Source: Cryptomeria japonica (Eukaryota; Streptophyta; Pinopsida; Cupressales; Cupressaceae). Taken from it: a stretch of 64,000 nt of DNA. Position numbers and translations under genes: made by a program. Location of the stretch: contig NC_081413.1 in assembly GCF_030272615.1 (NCBI RefSeq), positions 606,458,209-606,522,208 on the forward strand, written 5' to 3'. Shown here piece by piece: positions 1 through 11,936 of this stretch. Within the stretch, counting starts at the first letter, position 1; every line of letters begins with the position of its first letter. The notes beneath the pieces were generated by a model. That model made no database searches, was not told the DNA's origin, and was given only the letters and a program-made list of their open reading frames with translations.

Positions 1-2306
1 TCCCTTCTCTATGGAAAGTGTATTTTTCTTCCAGTTGTGGTTTACCCTTGCGTTGATCAACCACGCTCTCCCCAGGATGGCGTCATAGCCTTTCTTCTTC
101 GAGGGAATAACCACGAAATCTAACAAGAATGGTTGCGTGCCAATCGTCACTTGCTGGGCCATCAACAGGCCGAGTGGCTTAATGCCGTGTTGGTCCGCTC
201 CCACCAAGTTGAATGTGGGTGGCCACAGGGTGGGCTTCCCCAGCCACTTCCATGTTTCTTCTAGTAGTACATTCACCCCAGATCCACCGTCCACAATGGT
301 GTCCTTCAGAATGGTCCCACGGATACCCATTTCTACCACAGCTGGGTGTCTACCACTGCTCACGGCTAGTAACATCGGGTCAGTCGAAGGGCTGACGGAA
401 ACCTCCACTTGTGGTGTACTCTTCGTAGCGGTGGCGGGAACCCCTACCTGTGGTGCACTCGACGATGCGGTGCTTTGCACATTGGTGAGGATGGCAGTCC
501 TCAATTGTGGCATAGAGTCTAGAAGGTCTTTTACCTTTATCGGTACCTCTATCTGCAAGATTTGCTCAATGATGTTATTTTCCGCTTCCGTACGGAATGA
601 TGTACTCGCCACCTCGTTGTCCCATCGTTCGGTCGTCATCTCGCGTTCAATATTGGCCTTTGCCTCCCGTAATCTCTCCTTCTCCGTACGGGGGTCGGGA
701 TAAGTGGCTTTTTTCGTCTGGGCGCGGGTGATCGCCAGTACTTCTTTCTCACCAGTCTTCTCAGCCTTCTCAATGTTCAGGAGATTAACCCCTGCCTGCG
801 GGCAATTTGCGTCCTCATGGTCGCCTGGCCCACACCAACGGCAGAGGTGCTGAGGGGTGGCTTCCTTCGTGCAATCACGGGCGAAGTTCCCCACTGATTA
901 CAGGCCCTACATTGGATAATTGGCCGGCCCTTGGCGTCATACTGGAGACGGCTTCCGTTATTGTTCGTATTGTTATTATTACCTCTTCCTCGCCTGTTGT
1001 TTCGATAGCCGCTAGACGAGGCGTTGTTGCTCGCAGGCTGGGACGTGCCCGCTGACGCAGATGGTTCTGTAAAGAGAACCTGTTGGTTACGTGTCCTCAT
1101 ATTGTACGGACACTCCTTGGTAAGGTGTCCGGCAATCTGGCAAATATCGCAAAATGCTTTTTTCGGACAAGACCCCTTGGTGTGTCCATCGGGACGGCAG
1201 TCCGTGCACCATAAGTCCCCTTTGTCGCCTTTGCTTGTGCTTCCTTTGGTTGCCTTTATCTCTCTCATCATTCGCTCCATATCTTTTTGGAGAGCCCGTA
1301 CCTTTCGATTAGAATCGTCATCACTGCTATCACTTTTGTCAGAAGAGGAATCATCCTCCGACGAGGATTTATTTTTCTTCTTCTTGGACGTCTTCTGTTC
1401 ACTTTCTAAATCCATTGCCCTGTTATAGGCGTCGGAATATGAAGAAGGAGGTACTATCTTCATTTTTCGTCTAAGGGATTTCTTTAGACCTTCCACGAAC
1501 CACCGTTTTTTCAGTCCGTCTGCCGGCTGGTTCTCCATCTTTCCTAGCAGCTCTTTGAGCCGCCGGCTGTAGGTTCGGACAGTCTCGTCCTTCCTCTGTT
1601 TCGTGCCGTAGATTTCGGCTACGATCTCATTATCGTCTCTTAGGAGACGAAACTCTGCTTGAAATTCCTTCTTCAGGTCTGCCGATGTGCCAATTTTAGC
1701 CGTATCCGTATCTGAAAACCAGTCGATGGCTACGCCCCTCAGGGTTGCGGGAAACTGTGTTACCCACTCGTCCTCATCGGTAACACAATTCGCTCCCCAA
1801 ATTGTTTCACAAGTGCGACAGTGGCGGACAGGGTCTTCTTTCCCATCCCCATGGAACTTTGGAAGTTTTTGTTTTTGTGCCATACCTTGCCTTTTTACTA
1901 CTGGTGGCTGTTGCCCTACTCCGGATGGGTCAGATCCTATAAGGGGTGCTTGACCGCCGTGCCCCGGTGTCCCTCCGACACTCCTGGCAGCCCCGGTGTC
2001 TTCTCCCTCTTTTGCCTCCTCCCCACTCCTTGGAGTTTTCCTAGCCTCTGGTGTGTGTGGCAAGTCCCTCAAATCCCTCAACTGAGTTTTGGTACACTCT
2101 ATCCTGCGGCGGGTTTCCGCAAGTAACTCCTCCCGACTCCGTGGGTGGCCGCTGGCCTCACCGTCCCCTTCGGAGCGTTCCTCCTCTCTTCGCTTATACC
2201 TCTGTCGCCTTTCCGCTTGTTGTTCAAGGATCAAGGCACGTTGGGCTACTGCACGTTCATCTATATATTGTTGCTTATTTTTGTCTTTATTCAGTGTATT
2301 GGGCAT
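1..2306 (-). pseudogene. gag-protease ORF, copy 1, frameshifted and cut by window edge
   Basis: Starts at the ATG at 2306 (MPNTLNKD) and is collinear with the 1031-codon ORF at 50878. It has a charged N-terminal coiled-coil segment, a Retrotrans_gag-type capsid region (motif WFSDTD), a Ser/Lys/Asp-rich linker and CCHC zinc knuckles. One G is lost near 887-893, just after the CRACNQWG part of the third knuckle, so the frame shifts and stops at 777. Beyond that the other frame continues through the fourth knuckle to an aspartic-protease-like DGGS motif near 279-290. The third knuckle keeps both leading cysteines here, unlike the other copy. RT and integrase are not seen, but the end is outside the window. 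Confidence 0.88.
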
Positions 2307-2439
2307 TAATTCCCAAACAACTTTCTATATACTTAATGACATAAAAAGTAGAACACTTTTATTCATTCATAATGTGGAAGACAAGTTTATGCCAACAATA
2401 TGACATAATTATTACAATAAGTGTTCTTTATTCCGTCCT

Positions 2440-2805
2440 TCACGGTTCAAATGCCCCTGACCTGGCGCCATCTCGTTCTGCTTCCCGTTCCTCGTACCGT
2501 TGCAAAATTTCTTGGCGTCGCTCCTCCCGAGCAATCTCCTCCAGGCGAGCTTGTTGTGCCAACGATGCTTGTGCTAGCAATCGGGGGAGATGGTTCATCA
2601 ACCGATTTACCTCCGGACTCACTTCCAACGCTGTCCACACGGCACTTGGTGGGACTTCCGCCTCCGCCGCCTCTTGTCGCATGTAGGTCTGAATGGCTAC
2701 TTGGAGTAGAATTGAAAATTCTCTCGTCGCGTTGTCTTCTCCTACGTAGAGTTCTGTTTGGGCATCGTCGACTTCCGGGTTCACCTCACCAACGGGTAGG
2801 CCCAT
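2440..2805 (-). CDS. Small leader ORF of the gag-protease element, copy 1 (121 aa)
   Basis: Intact 121-codon ORF between the primer site and gag. I start it at the ATG at 2805 (MGLPVGEV); an upstream in-frame extension would need a non-ATG start inside the primer site. It is acidic in its first half and ends in an Arg/Glu-rich helix likely to form a coiled coil. No known domain is recognised. Its match in the complete copy (50374-50739) keeps the frame but has one stop codon. Conservation of the reading frame suggests a protein that acts with Gag, or a regulatory upstream ORF. Function unknown. Confidence 0.6.
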   Translation of the reverse strand: MGLPVGEVNPEVDDAQTELYVGEDNATREFSILLQVAIQTYMRQEAAEAEVPPSAVWTALEVSPEVNRLMNHLPRLLAQASLAQQARLEEIAREERRQEILQRYEEREAERDGARSGAFEP

Positions 2806-2845
2806 TGTGTCTGTGCGCCATCCGTGTCTCCTGTTTCGAGTTCGT

Positions 2846-2861
2846 GTCGGCAACGGCGCCA
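2846..2861 (-). promoter_or_regulatory. Primer-binding site (tRNA-Asp type), copy 1
   Basis: Minus-strand TGGCGCCGTTGCCGAC begins two bases inside the LTR. TGGCGCCGTTGCCG is a widely used plant Ty3-type primer site, complementary to the 3' end of tRNA-Asp. The homology of the site to tRNA-Asp is family knowledge, not tested here. Confidence 0.85.
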
Positions 2862-2863
2862 AA

Positions 2864-3174
2864 TGTTTACCTTACTGGGTAAACAGGAAGAATACAGAAA
2901 TCGAACAGTAATGCACAATGCAAATACAAAAGAAGTACCAGAATAATCTTGCCATTAATGTCAAAGGATGTTCATATTATATCTGTCGTCAATATTACAT
3001 GTCCTCCAACACCCGGAGGTGGTACAATATATGACAGCCGAAGGGGTGCGACACAACCGTCACGACTCCAACTACCTACCCGTCGGCTAACTAACTTACC
3101 GCCGTAACTCATTATTACCGACGACAACATAAACATAATATAACAACATAACATAATGATTATTCCCGACAACA
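2864..3174 (-). repeat. 5' LTR of gag-protease element copy 1
   Basis: About 311 bp, from TGTTGTCGGG at 3174 to GGTAAACA at 2864 on the minus strand. It matches the 302-bp LTRs of the copy at 50006 almost base for base; the few extra bases lie near its start. The TG...CA ends and the primer site directly inside it identify it as an LTR. Confidence 0.93.
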
Positions 3175-3256
3175 GGTCTCACATAGATACGCAATCGGGT
3201 TTTGATCCCCATCCACCAATCATAGAATCCTAACCAATGGTTTTGACTCTTAAATA

Positions 3257-3922
3257 TCAAAATTTCACAAAATAAAAAAATTGTAACATTAGAAAGAAAA
3301 AAAGAAAAGAAATTGGAGTTTGAAAACATACATTGATGATCTCCATGAATTTGGCAAATTTATCATAAAAAATGGCTTTCACAACCTTTGCTTCAACCTT
3401 CCTACAATAAGGAATCTCTAACCACCTTTCAATCACAAATATGTGCTTAAGGTTGGGCATTGTAGTTACTATAGTTTGCAAGGTGTGAAAATTAATGGCA
3501 AAGTGTTGGACCCATCGCACAAAATCCTTTCCATTAGTGTACTCTTTCATAAGATTTAGGACCCATGTGTGGTTGTCGATGTACTTTATAATATTCCTTG
3601 CATCTTCAACCACATTCTTTACCCAACTTATTTTCCCTATGTCCTCAAGGAGTAGTTCAAGATAGTGGGCAGCACAAGGACTCCAAAAATAATGTTGGGT
3701 GCTTCATCAATAGAAGTCTACTAGTTGCCACATATGTAGTTGCATTGTTGGTCACTATTTGAATGACATTTTCCACTTCCACCTCCATTACCACCTTTTC
3801 CAACATGTTGCACAAGGTCTCTTCATTTTTTATTTTGTTGGATATATCAATTGATTTTATAAAGATTTGTTGCCTCCTGAAGCCACTTAAAAGTTGATGA
3901 GCGTCCCTTCTACCCTTTTCTA
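3257..3922 (-). pseudogene. hAT transposase remnant (DUF659-type region)
   Basis: Minus-strand translation shows hAT-family transposase features: a region like FIKSIDIS, then VTNNATTYVA, then NHTWVLNLM and a stretch around a VRW...ATNFHTLQ-like motif. These correspond to the DUF659 part and the start of the C-terminal part of plant hAT transposases. The exon probably ends at 3332, where ATCAAT is followed by a GTATGT donor. The frame is broken by stops and shifts around 3640-3700. It is cut on one side by the gag-protease element (3174) and on the other by element E (3923). Confidence 0.72.
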
Positions 3923-4380
3923 TGCTAATGATATCAAGAACAAATTATAGCAGCACAAAGTCTGAAATATCTTATTCTCTTCTACACAAAACAGTAAGAA
4001 CTAGTATGAGCTCAAGACTCACAACTATTTCTTATCACAAAATCTATTTCTAATCTCTCTCTCAAGAATAAGTGTGAGCACAAATACTTACAACTCTTCC
4101 CAAGAGAATATTTACTCTAATTGATATTAACCTCCAATACTTGCAACAAAAAGACTGCAAATCAAATTCGATTAAGCTCTCTAAGAAACACTTGCAAGAA
4201 AGATAATGTGGAGCACAAACTCAAGAATGTAGCACAAAGACTCAACACTTGAGCAATCTTCTTCTATTTCTTTCAATTTTTCAATTTACACATAAAAGCT
4301 CAAAGACTTTTTTGTTGCAAATTTGTCAGAGTTTTTGCTTGCTTTCCAAAAGATAAGTAAATACAATAGACCCCCTCTAG

Positions 4381-4390
4381 AATTTATAGG
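4381..4390 (-). promoter_or_regulatory. Element E distal TATA box (P2)
   Basis: Minus-strand CCTATAAATT about 460 bp before the proposed element end, in the same relative place as the P2 boxes of A, A', B, C and D. Confidence 0.45.
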
Positions 4391-4661
4391 AGGAGAACCT
4401 TGAGAAAAAGGTGGGAGGATCCTAACTAACTTGAGAAATTCTCTCAACCACCAAGACTTATTCAACAACTAACTATGACTTATTCAAAGTTATAAGTCCT
4501 ATTCTAAATTGACTTGTAACTTGTCTATTTGTATTTACAAAAGAAAAGTAATGACTTAACTTGCAATTTACAAAAAATGTTTTTACAAGTAAACATGTCA
4601 AAAGAGAAATTACAACTAAGAAATTACAATTCTGAAAATGCAACTAAGTGTTGAAAAACAC

Positions 4662-7600
4662 TTATGTTGCAGCATGTGTAGACATGAATCCTTCAAACTT
4701 TTGGATGATCATTTGCAGCTCATTAGGATTCAGTTCATGGGTATTCTTTGCCACGATCATGGTCTTTACAATAATATCGCTGCAACGAAGGATTGTGGCA
4801 TCATTCTTTTCAAAGGAAGATTGAATTTCCTGTAAGAAGACTTGGTATGTAACCAAAGCTTGAATAGATGCAGCTGAAAATGGTTCACTCTTCCACTTAT
4901 GATGAATCTTCAACTGTAGATCTGAGAGAACCCTTTCTTCTGATAATAATTCCCCATTCTGATCCATGATATTACAAGAAGCTTTCTCACAACGAGAAAC
5001 AACATCTTGAAATACTTCTACTCGCAATCCCATGGCATCATCAATGTCTTCAACAAGTGACTTGAGAACAAGGGCTTTGTTCTCCAAGAGCTCTTGGTAT
5101 TTTAGATGCACAACCCTCAAAGGAATAACTTGATGTTCTGGAAGAACACTTAACTTTTGTTGAGGAATCTTGAGTCAAGTTGTCAAGCTATCTTCCACCT
5201 TTCTCAAGTCCTGTTTGAAAGTGTCAGAAACCTGGCTCAATTGTTCCTCAATGGTCTTCAATTTGACCATCATTTGAAAAACCTCCTTCAAGACCTGTGC
5301 ACACAAATCATGAAGCTGATCTACCCAGGATTCCAATGCTTGTACCTTTTGAGCAGCTCTCTCAACTCCTTGAATTGATTCTCGTGGACCGGAAGAACTT
5401 GAAGGATTGCTCCCTTTACTAGCGGATTTAGTGATCTTTTGAACAGCTGCAACAAGTTGCCTATTCTCCTCTTCTAGCTTGTCCTTCTTCGCTAGAAGCT
5501 CATCATATCGCTATACTAGTGAAGCTACGGACTGCTGGGCATCATGCTTGACTACTTCATGTGTTTGCTTACCCAACTCTACCCTTGTGACCCTATAATC
5601 AACAACTTGCATTTCCTCATGTGGCTTGTCTACAAGAGGCTCAACAATTTCAGCCACCTTCATCTTGTTGTTGTCAACTGTTACCCTTGAGATTGTCTTG
5701 GCTCTTTTAGCAACCTTGGGCTTAGATTGCTTAAGCTGCTGATAATCAAAGACATTGGGAGAAATTTCCTACTTCTTTCTCTTGGGAGTGGAAAAACTGA
5801 GCCATGGAGGTAAAGCCATTAGCTCTCCTTCAGTAGCAACTGAAAGCAAAGGAGAAGCAGTTTCTGTTTGAACAACCATGGTCATCCTGGGGAAAGTATC
5901 TGTCTGGATGGCAACCATGGCTTGCTCGGTAACCAAAGGACATGAAGATTGTCTCATAAACTCCTCAAAGATGGAAGTAGAGGTATCAATTTCTGACAAA
6001 TGAATACATGCAGAGTATCTTCGAAGATTTCCAGCAAACTCTCTTGTTGATGATCAAGATGTGGCTCAATGGCTGAAATGGGAATGGCATTTTGAGGGGA
6101 CTCATCCACTACTATAGGAACATCATGAATAGTGGAAGAAGCATCCACATCTGTGTCATGAGGAGATAAAAGTAGCTCCATGGGGATTGAGGAAGGAACC
6201 TCATGAGGTGACTCTGAAGTTGGCGACTTAGGAGAATCATCTGATTGTTGTTCTTCCTCTTGATTTTCAGGATCAATCACTTGAATATGAAGCTGGGATT
6301 TCTCCTTCCCACAAACTGTCACCTCCTCAGGAGGAAGTACCATTGCCCGACTCACCCGCAACTTAATTTTAGTGCCTGAACATGATGCACCTTCCTTGTT
6401 ATCTATTTGAATCTCGGACCTATGACCAAGGAGTCTTGTAGAGTCATCTTCCTTACCAATTTTGATCTTGATAAGTTTAACACCATTACCTTTGAGCCAA
6501 GTGTTGGTGTTAGCTAGGATAGGCTGAAATCTCTCAAGAATGGAAGTGCATTCTTTGTGTGACTGCTGAATTAATGGAAGTGGGGCTTCATCAACTCTTC
6601 GTGAAACATACTCTAGATCAAGCACATTCCCATTCCTTGTGGAATGTTCACTAGGTTCAAATCAACAATCTGCTCAAGGGTGAGCCTGCAATAATCCATC
6701 TTATGAACCTCCTTTTCTATTCGAAGATCCGCCCAAATGTCTTCTATGTGATGCGCATGTATAAAGGATTTTTTGATCCTTTCTTTCATGCCTCGGTAGT
6801 CAAAATCTGCCCTTGACTTGAACCTTTTAAGTTTAATCTCCTGCAACTCGGTCTCCATGGCCTTGGCTTTGGTAGACGTGATGAGGGAATATCGGCCAAA
6901 CTTCAATGGGTTAGTTGAAGAGATTCCCATTCTAACCTTATGCTTGACCGATTGATATGCATGAATAGCCATGATCTATCTTCCCAAATCCATAAGAATA
7001 ATCTTATCGGTTGGGTATCTAGGAAGCATGTATGGCTGCCCACCGTAACATCCAACTCTCATGTATGTGAAAGTTGAGAACTGAAGAAACAAACAGCCAT
7101 ACTCATTCACCTTCTCCCATGTTTCGTCTGACGCTCTTTTGTTTCTCAATGTCTTGTCAAATTGACACATGTAGTGACCAAAGAAAGCATCCTGAACCCT
7201 CCTATAATGCAATCTACTCGGCCCCAAGGGCAACTGATCATAGTACTCCCACACAGGTATAAGCGAGCGATCACCCTTGGTAGAAAGACTAGGGAAATGT
7301 CTAAGTGATGCTGCTATATACACAAGATATGAGTTCATATAGAACTTCATAGTGGTAGGGACTGCTGCAAGTTGTTCACACAAAGCGTCACTGATTACTT
7401 CTCCCCAAGAGATGTGATGGGACTGCCTTATGAACATGATAAATTGATACATCCAGGGTTCAAAAACATTAGAATGTTCCAAACCCAACATCCTGCTAAG
7501 GAGAGTGATGGTGTCTCCGATTTTCCACTTGAAATCACAACGATGCAATTTGGCCCATCTTGTGAGAGTTACCTGTGGTTCATGAATCCACCTGTTAATG

Positions 7601-8046
7601 TGGCGCTTGCAATCCTTTTTCCTTTTGGCATAGTAATAAGCTGCACTACTTTTGGAAATCTCCATGTATAGGACAGCATATGGGATTCTGAAAACTTTCT
7701 CAATGGTGTCCGCATCAAGATGGATTATGGCTTCTCCATCATCATTCTTGATGGTTCTTGTCTCCTTGTCAAAATGGTGAGCACAAGCAAGAACGAACTC
7801 GGGTTCTAGGGCAGCCACCGGAAAAGAAGAAGCATGGTGAATGTGGCCGTCCAACAATCGCTGCATATTGCTATCCTTTGGATTCTCCACCCTTTTGATG
7901 AAATTTGACATGTCAACATGCCCTATTTCCGTATTCTTGATATGATCCATAGGAGAGGAAACTTGTGAAGGGGAGACCTCATTCTGCTACTTATCAAATT
8001 TGTATTTCATCTTCTTTGAAGTGGAAGATGATGGTAAATTTGACAT
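4662..8046 (-). pseudogene. Element E ORF, homologous to the D protein, decayed
   Basis: Start at the ATG at 8046 (MSNLPSSS), end at 4662; total length matches the 1063-aa protein of element D. The N-terminal domain is recognisable: a SSFPVAALEPEF segment where D has AAGFPPAV, then FYMNSYLVYI, FLQFSTFTYMRV and PYMLPRYPTDKI. The middle is Ser/Glu-rich and the C-terminal third is helical. Lesions: a stop at 7987-7989 (KYKFDK*), a stop after PTDKIILMDLGR near 6976, frame changes near 6615 and 5990, and more stops between 5120 and 5770. Function of the family is unknown. Confidence 0.8.
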
Positions 8047-8818
8047 TGAAGAACAACCTGGTATGCTGCGATGAAGACTTAAAAGTGTCAAAGCAACATC
8101 AAGATCAGCTGCAACTATCATCTTTCCTCTTCAAATGGGAAAAATTCTAATTCTTGCACTTCACAACTTTGTGAGAGGAAGATGGTAAATAAATAGGGAT
8201 GCTTGGAACTTGGATTTTGGCCAATTTCGGATCTTGGGGAACGTTTTACAAGTATACAAGTGGGGAAGAACAAATGTGCAATCGAGCTTTTGAAACCCAA
8301 ATGCAAGTATACTTGTAAAAAGGAAAATGAAGTAGTGAGTGAAAAATGAGATTTTGACATGTAGGAAATGGCGGGAATGGTATGTACGGATGATGGCAAT
8401 GAATATGAATGAAAATGAAAAGATTTTGGGAAGATCATCTTTATGAAAATGGGAAGAACTTTCAACTTGTAATCAAGTTTTAAGAACCCGATTTTGAAAG
8501 GATGAGTATTTTTCCAACTTTGAAACTTGGAATTTCAACAAAAGATGGTTAACATTTTTCAACCAATGGGGTAGATCAACTATTTTCATCTCACTTGCAA
8601 TCGGGTTTTTAAATCCCAAATGCAAGCAAAGAGGGAAAATGGGGAAAGATAATGCAATTTGCAAATTGCTTTGCAAACTTGGAACAAAGGGGAAAATCTC
8701 TCACAAAACTGATTTTAGGCAAGAGCAAAACAAAACTAACATATATACAACTTAATCAAGGAAACTAAAACAAACTAAAACAAGAGAAAGGAAATGAAGA
8801 ACAAGAGAAGAAAACATA

Positions 8819-8892
8819 CCTTGATCAACAAAACGACCTCCTAAGAACAAGAAGCAATCCTTGAAAGGAGAGAATGAATCTCTTAAATAGAC
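8819..8892 (-). promoter_or_regulatory. Element E proximal promoter (P1) and leader splice donor
   Basis: Minus-strand CTATTTAAGAG (8881-8892) is a TATA-like box upstream of the ORF; AAG/GTATGTTT at 8819 is a good donor site. The distance between donor and ORF start is longer here than in B, C and D. The acceptor is not certain. Confidence 0.4.
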
Positions 8893-9239
8893 AAAAGAAG
8901 ACAATTCAAACGCTAGCCACGTTTCTTAAAAATGCCATATGCAGCAAAACGCCTAACAAATGCATGAAGAATCGGTCAAATGAAGCTTCCAATCCCCACG
9001 CCTAGGTAAGAGAAGCCAAAACAACTTAGGAGAAGGAGGATTCGTGGCACTTCCAAGAGGTAAATCGTGGCATTTGAAGAACACGTGTTTGCTATTTTAA
9101 TGCCTTTGAACTAGCAAAAACGACTACCATATGGCACAAAAAGAGTTTCAAAATGCATGAAAATAGCTTAGGATTTAAAACGCCTTCCTCCTAAAATCTC
9201 TCCACAAAAATCGATTGAATCCTTCAACAAATTTGACTT

Positions 9240-9720
9240 CAATAGCTGGTCGGGTTCTTGGAGAAGGGAAACAAGTTTAAAATTTGCAAAGAACATATGA
9301 AATAGGGTTTATAAAACCCATTTGCAAGTTTTAATATGTTCACTTTTCATGCATTAAGGCAAAATCGGGTTTGTGAGAGAAAACTACAAGTTTAAAATAC
9401 ATGTAATAGGGAAATAAAACTCCCTTTACAAGTTTTAAAGTTTAAACAACTCAACAAAAGACTAGTAAAGGGAAAATAAAATTCCTTTAACAAGTCAAAA
9501 AATAACTTAACTTAAAAATAAACCCTTTAATAGGGAAATAAAATCCCTATTACAACTTAAAGTGACTTTATAAAACTTGTTAATGGAGGAGAAAAACCCC
9601 TACCATAACTTAAAATCACTTATGTGAAACTCTTTTTAAATAAATCACAAGTTTTATTTTAACTTTATAATTTAAAGTTCACTTGTAATATGTTCAAAAA
9701 GTTCCTACAATGACTTAAAA
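9240..9720 (-). repeat. Element E hairpin array (AATAGGG...CCCTATT type)
   Basis: At least four related units that are near-palindromes, for instance AATAGGGAAATAAAATCCC followed by TATT (9531-9553). Others lie at 9302-9330, 9406-9431 and 9462-9491, each followed by an ACAAGTT/ACTTG tail. A related motif with GGGTTT...AAACCC also occurs at 8280-8310 and 8590-8625. This is the E counterpart of the arrays in the other units, with a different sequence. Confidence 0.7.
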
Positions 9721-9904
9721 GGAAAAAAAGGAACAAGGGGGAAATTCAAACTTGCAACTTAAGGAAAATTTCCCACCTGCAGTCAGGGAGAAAAAACCCC
9801 GAAATTGAAGGAAAAACAAAGCAAACGAACTCGAAACACGATGAAATTTGAAATGTGGTTTGAGGATGGACTGAGGATTAGTCCAGTCCAGAGGCAGGGC
9901 AAAA

Positions 9905-11936
9905 TTCTACCTCGGGAAGCATGCCATAGAGTAAAATTTTCATTTTTTGACAAAAATTTCTATGTAATAGTCCATATTTTTAAAAACAAAAATGAGGACA
10001 ACATATTTCAGCCTTGTGAATTTCTAAATATTGTCAATTTTGTGAGTTGTTTGCAAGTATTCTATTATCTGCACTTTCTTTATCAATCAAAACATTTGCA
10101 AAACAAAAAACCAAAAACCAAAAATAACAAGGCAGAATACGGCTGCATATTACATTTCACATCCAATGTTTTGTGGATCACGTATCTTGCCTCCACCTTG
10201 CACTTGTTGCAATGGTGTCTAATCAGTGATATTAAGGTATTAGGATAGCTAGTTGCTCTCAACTTTGTGAGAATCTTTGGAGTTGAATCAATAGTTTGGG
10301 TTTGGCTATCAGCTTTTTCAATTGTACATTTTATTTAATCTACCTCTAGGAGCACCCTCCTGAGTTTAAGATGATTTTAAAGCATAGGAGAGAAAACCCA
10401 CTCTCATTGAGTTGATGATTTCTAGCCCTCCATGGTTTGTGGATGAATAAGTTTTACCTTCATGATGACAGGCTTGGACTTGATGGTGAAATTTTATTCT
10501 AGGAAGTGGAGCAGCAGTTTTGGGACCCAACACATAACATGGACAGCACTATAGCATGTTCTTGTGCGTTGTAAAACATGTACACTTTTTTTTTGAGAGT
10601 ATCTACATCATTTGCAAGTTCTATTAGGTATTGCATTCATGTATTCTCCATTGTTAGATGAAAACAAGATACTTTTAGCAAGATAAGCAAGTTTTGGTAA
10701 ATGAGCAGCACTATAGTATGTTCTTGGGTGCTGCAAAACATATATACTTCTTGAGTTAGAACATGCACATCACTATGAAGAAATTTGTTATTGTAGTCAT
10801 GTTGATTTCCATTGATTGCATGGCATGGACGGCAATATGACAGTTTTGTGGGTGTTGTAAATCATGAACGTATCTTTGCATTGAGCATGGACAGCACAAA
10901 CATTTTTGGGTGTTGTAAATCATTAATGCATCTTTGTATCGTGCATGGACAGCAGTATGAAGCATTTGTGGGTGTTGTAAGCATGTATATTTTCATACCA
11001 TGGCAATGTAACATTGGAGCGTGTAACTTGTCTCACTTGTTGGTTGGTATGGCAAGAAATGTAAAGAATCTCCTCTTGTATGTGCACAAAAAGGGAGACA
11101 CTTTATGCATCATAGATGAGCATGAGGACAGCCAAGGGCATCACATTTTGGTTTGGATTACGGTACTTGCACAAATTTTCTTCATAGCTGTAGCATTTAC
11201 ATAGTTGTTGGATCTGAAATCTTATGAACATTATAAAGATGTACGGCCATTCAATGTACAAAGCAAATATGCAATAGGAAGGACCACCTTATAATAGCTT
11301 GTATAAATATTGTAAAATGGTATTCGTAAGAGGGACCATTTGCAGGATATATTGTAACAAGACAATAATTTTAGCACAAGTGTGTGTGTATCACAGGGGA
11401 TTATAAAAGAAATGGAAACAATGGATGTTGTTAAGATGCCGTACACATGGAAAGGGATCATCCTATATCCCAAATGTAAGCTTTTTTAGGATCAAAACCT
11501 CTTTAATAAGGGGTGATGATCCATATTGGATTGAGTAAAACTCATTCTAGAGAAAGACACTTCAGTATGTTGCAGGGCCAAAACCATACAGACATAGCAT
11601 CAAGTAGGTTCATAGCATCTAGAAAAGGATTTGGTTCAAATATTGGATGTGCAGATTCTCATTGTTTTATTACAGACAAAATTGCTAGTTTAAGCAGGTT
11701 GTAATTCTGTGATTGTGGGGGCATTAATGTGATCAAGTTGTGATCTTGTAATTGACAGTAGCAATCTTGTAATTAATAGGTCAAATTTGTGATCAATTCT
11801 GGCTGATTAGTGGTAGTTTTTCACTAGCTGTAAGAATGTACAAAACTTGGAATGAACATGCATCCTCGTCTTTTCAAGTCCTGAGGGGAAGGCTTGTCAC
11901 ATATTAGGGGATTCTTCTAGCACTTTCAAGAAGATG
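9905..11936. other. Host-type DNA without a recognised gene
   Basis: AT-rich sequence. The open frames here are short and lack recognisable domains. A degenerate repeat is listed separately at 10538-10995. The stretch from about 11700 to 11930 has the look of an old retroelement end, but I cannot place it in a family. Confidence 0.5.
10538..10995. repeat. Degenerate repeats of a GTTGTAAATCAT-containing motif
   Basis: The motif CATGGACAGCA...TTGTGGGTGTTGTAA recurs near 10538, 10705, 10822, 10887 and 10944. The last three form a tandem run of about 60-70-bp units. No coding sense is evident. Confidence 0.65.

Larger units (their letters stand above)
1..3174 (-). mobile_element. Ty3-like gag-protease retrotransposon, copy 1 (runs off left edge)
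   Basis: Minus-strand retrotransposon whose 5' LTR lies at 2864-3174, followed by a primer-binding site, a small leader ORF and the gag-protease ORF. The same order is found on the plus strand in the complete copy starting at 50006, at high nucleotide similarity throughout. The element boundary at 3174 is the LTR start TGTTGTCGGG read on the minus strand, and GGTCT at 3175-3179 should be one half of its target duplication; the other half is outside the window. The gag frame carries a one-base deletion near 890, so this copy would not make the full fusion protein. Confidence 0.92.
3923..9904 (-). mobile_element. Element E: ORF-bearing LTR-like unit (borders tentative)
   Basis: Minus-strand unit with the family's order: hairpin array (9240-9720), TATA-like box (8881-8892), GTATGT donor at 8819, a decayed ~1090-codon ORF (8046-4662), second TATA-like box (4381-4390), then a ~450-bp end segment. 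Proposed ends are TGCTA at 3923 and CAAAA at 9904, decayed forms of TGTTG/CAACA, flanked by TTCTA at 3918-3922 and 9905-9909. The duplication is only five bases and the ends are imperfect, so the borders are a proposal. The ORF homology to element D is clear. It interrupts the hAT remnant on its left. Confidence 0.65.

Noticed and set aside
137-703. 188-codon plus-strand ORF
   Set aside because: Antisense shadow of the protease region of the gag-protease element; the same shadow occurs at 52482-53078.
9805-10248. 147-codon plus-strand ORF
   Set aside because: Spans the proposed end of element E and host DNA, has no domain and low-complexity codons; chance ORF.
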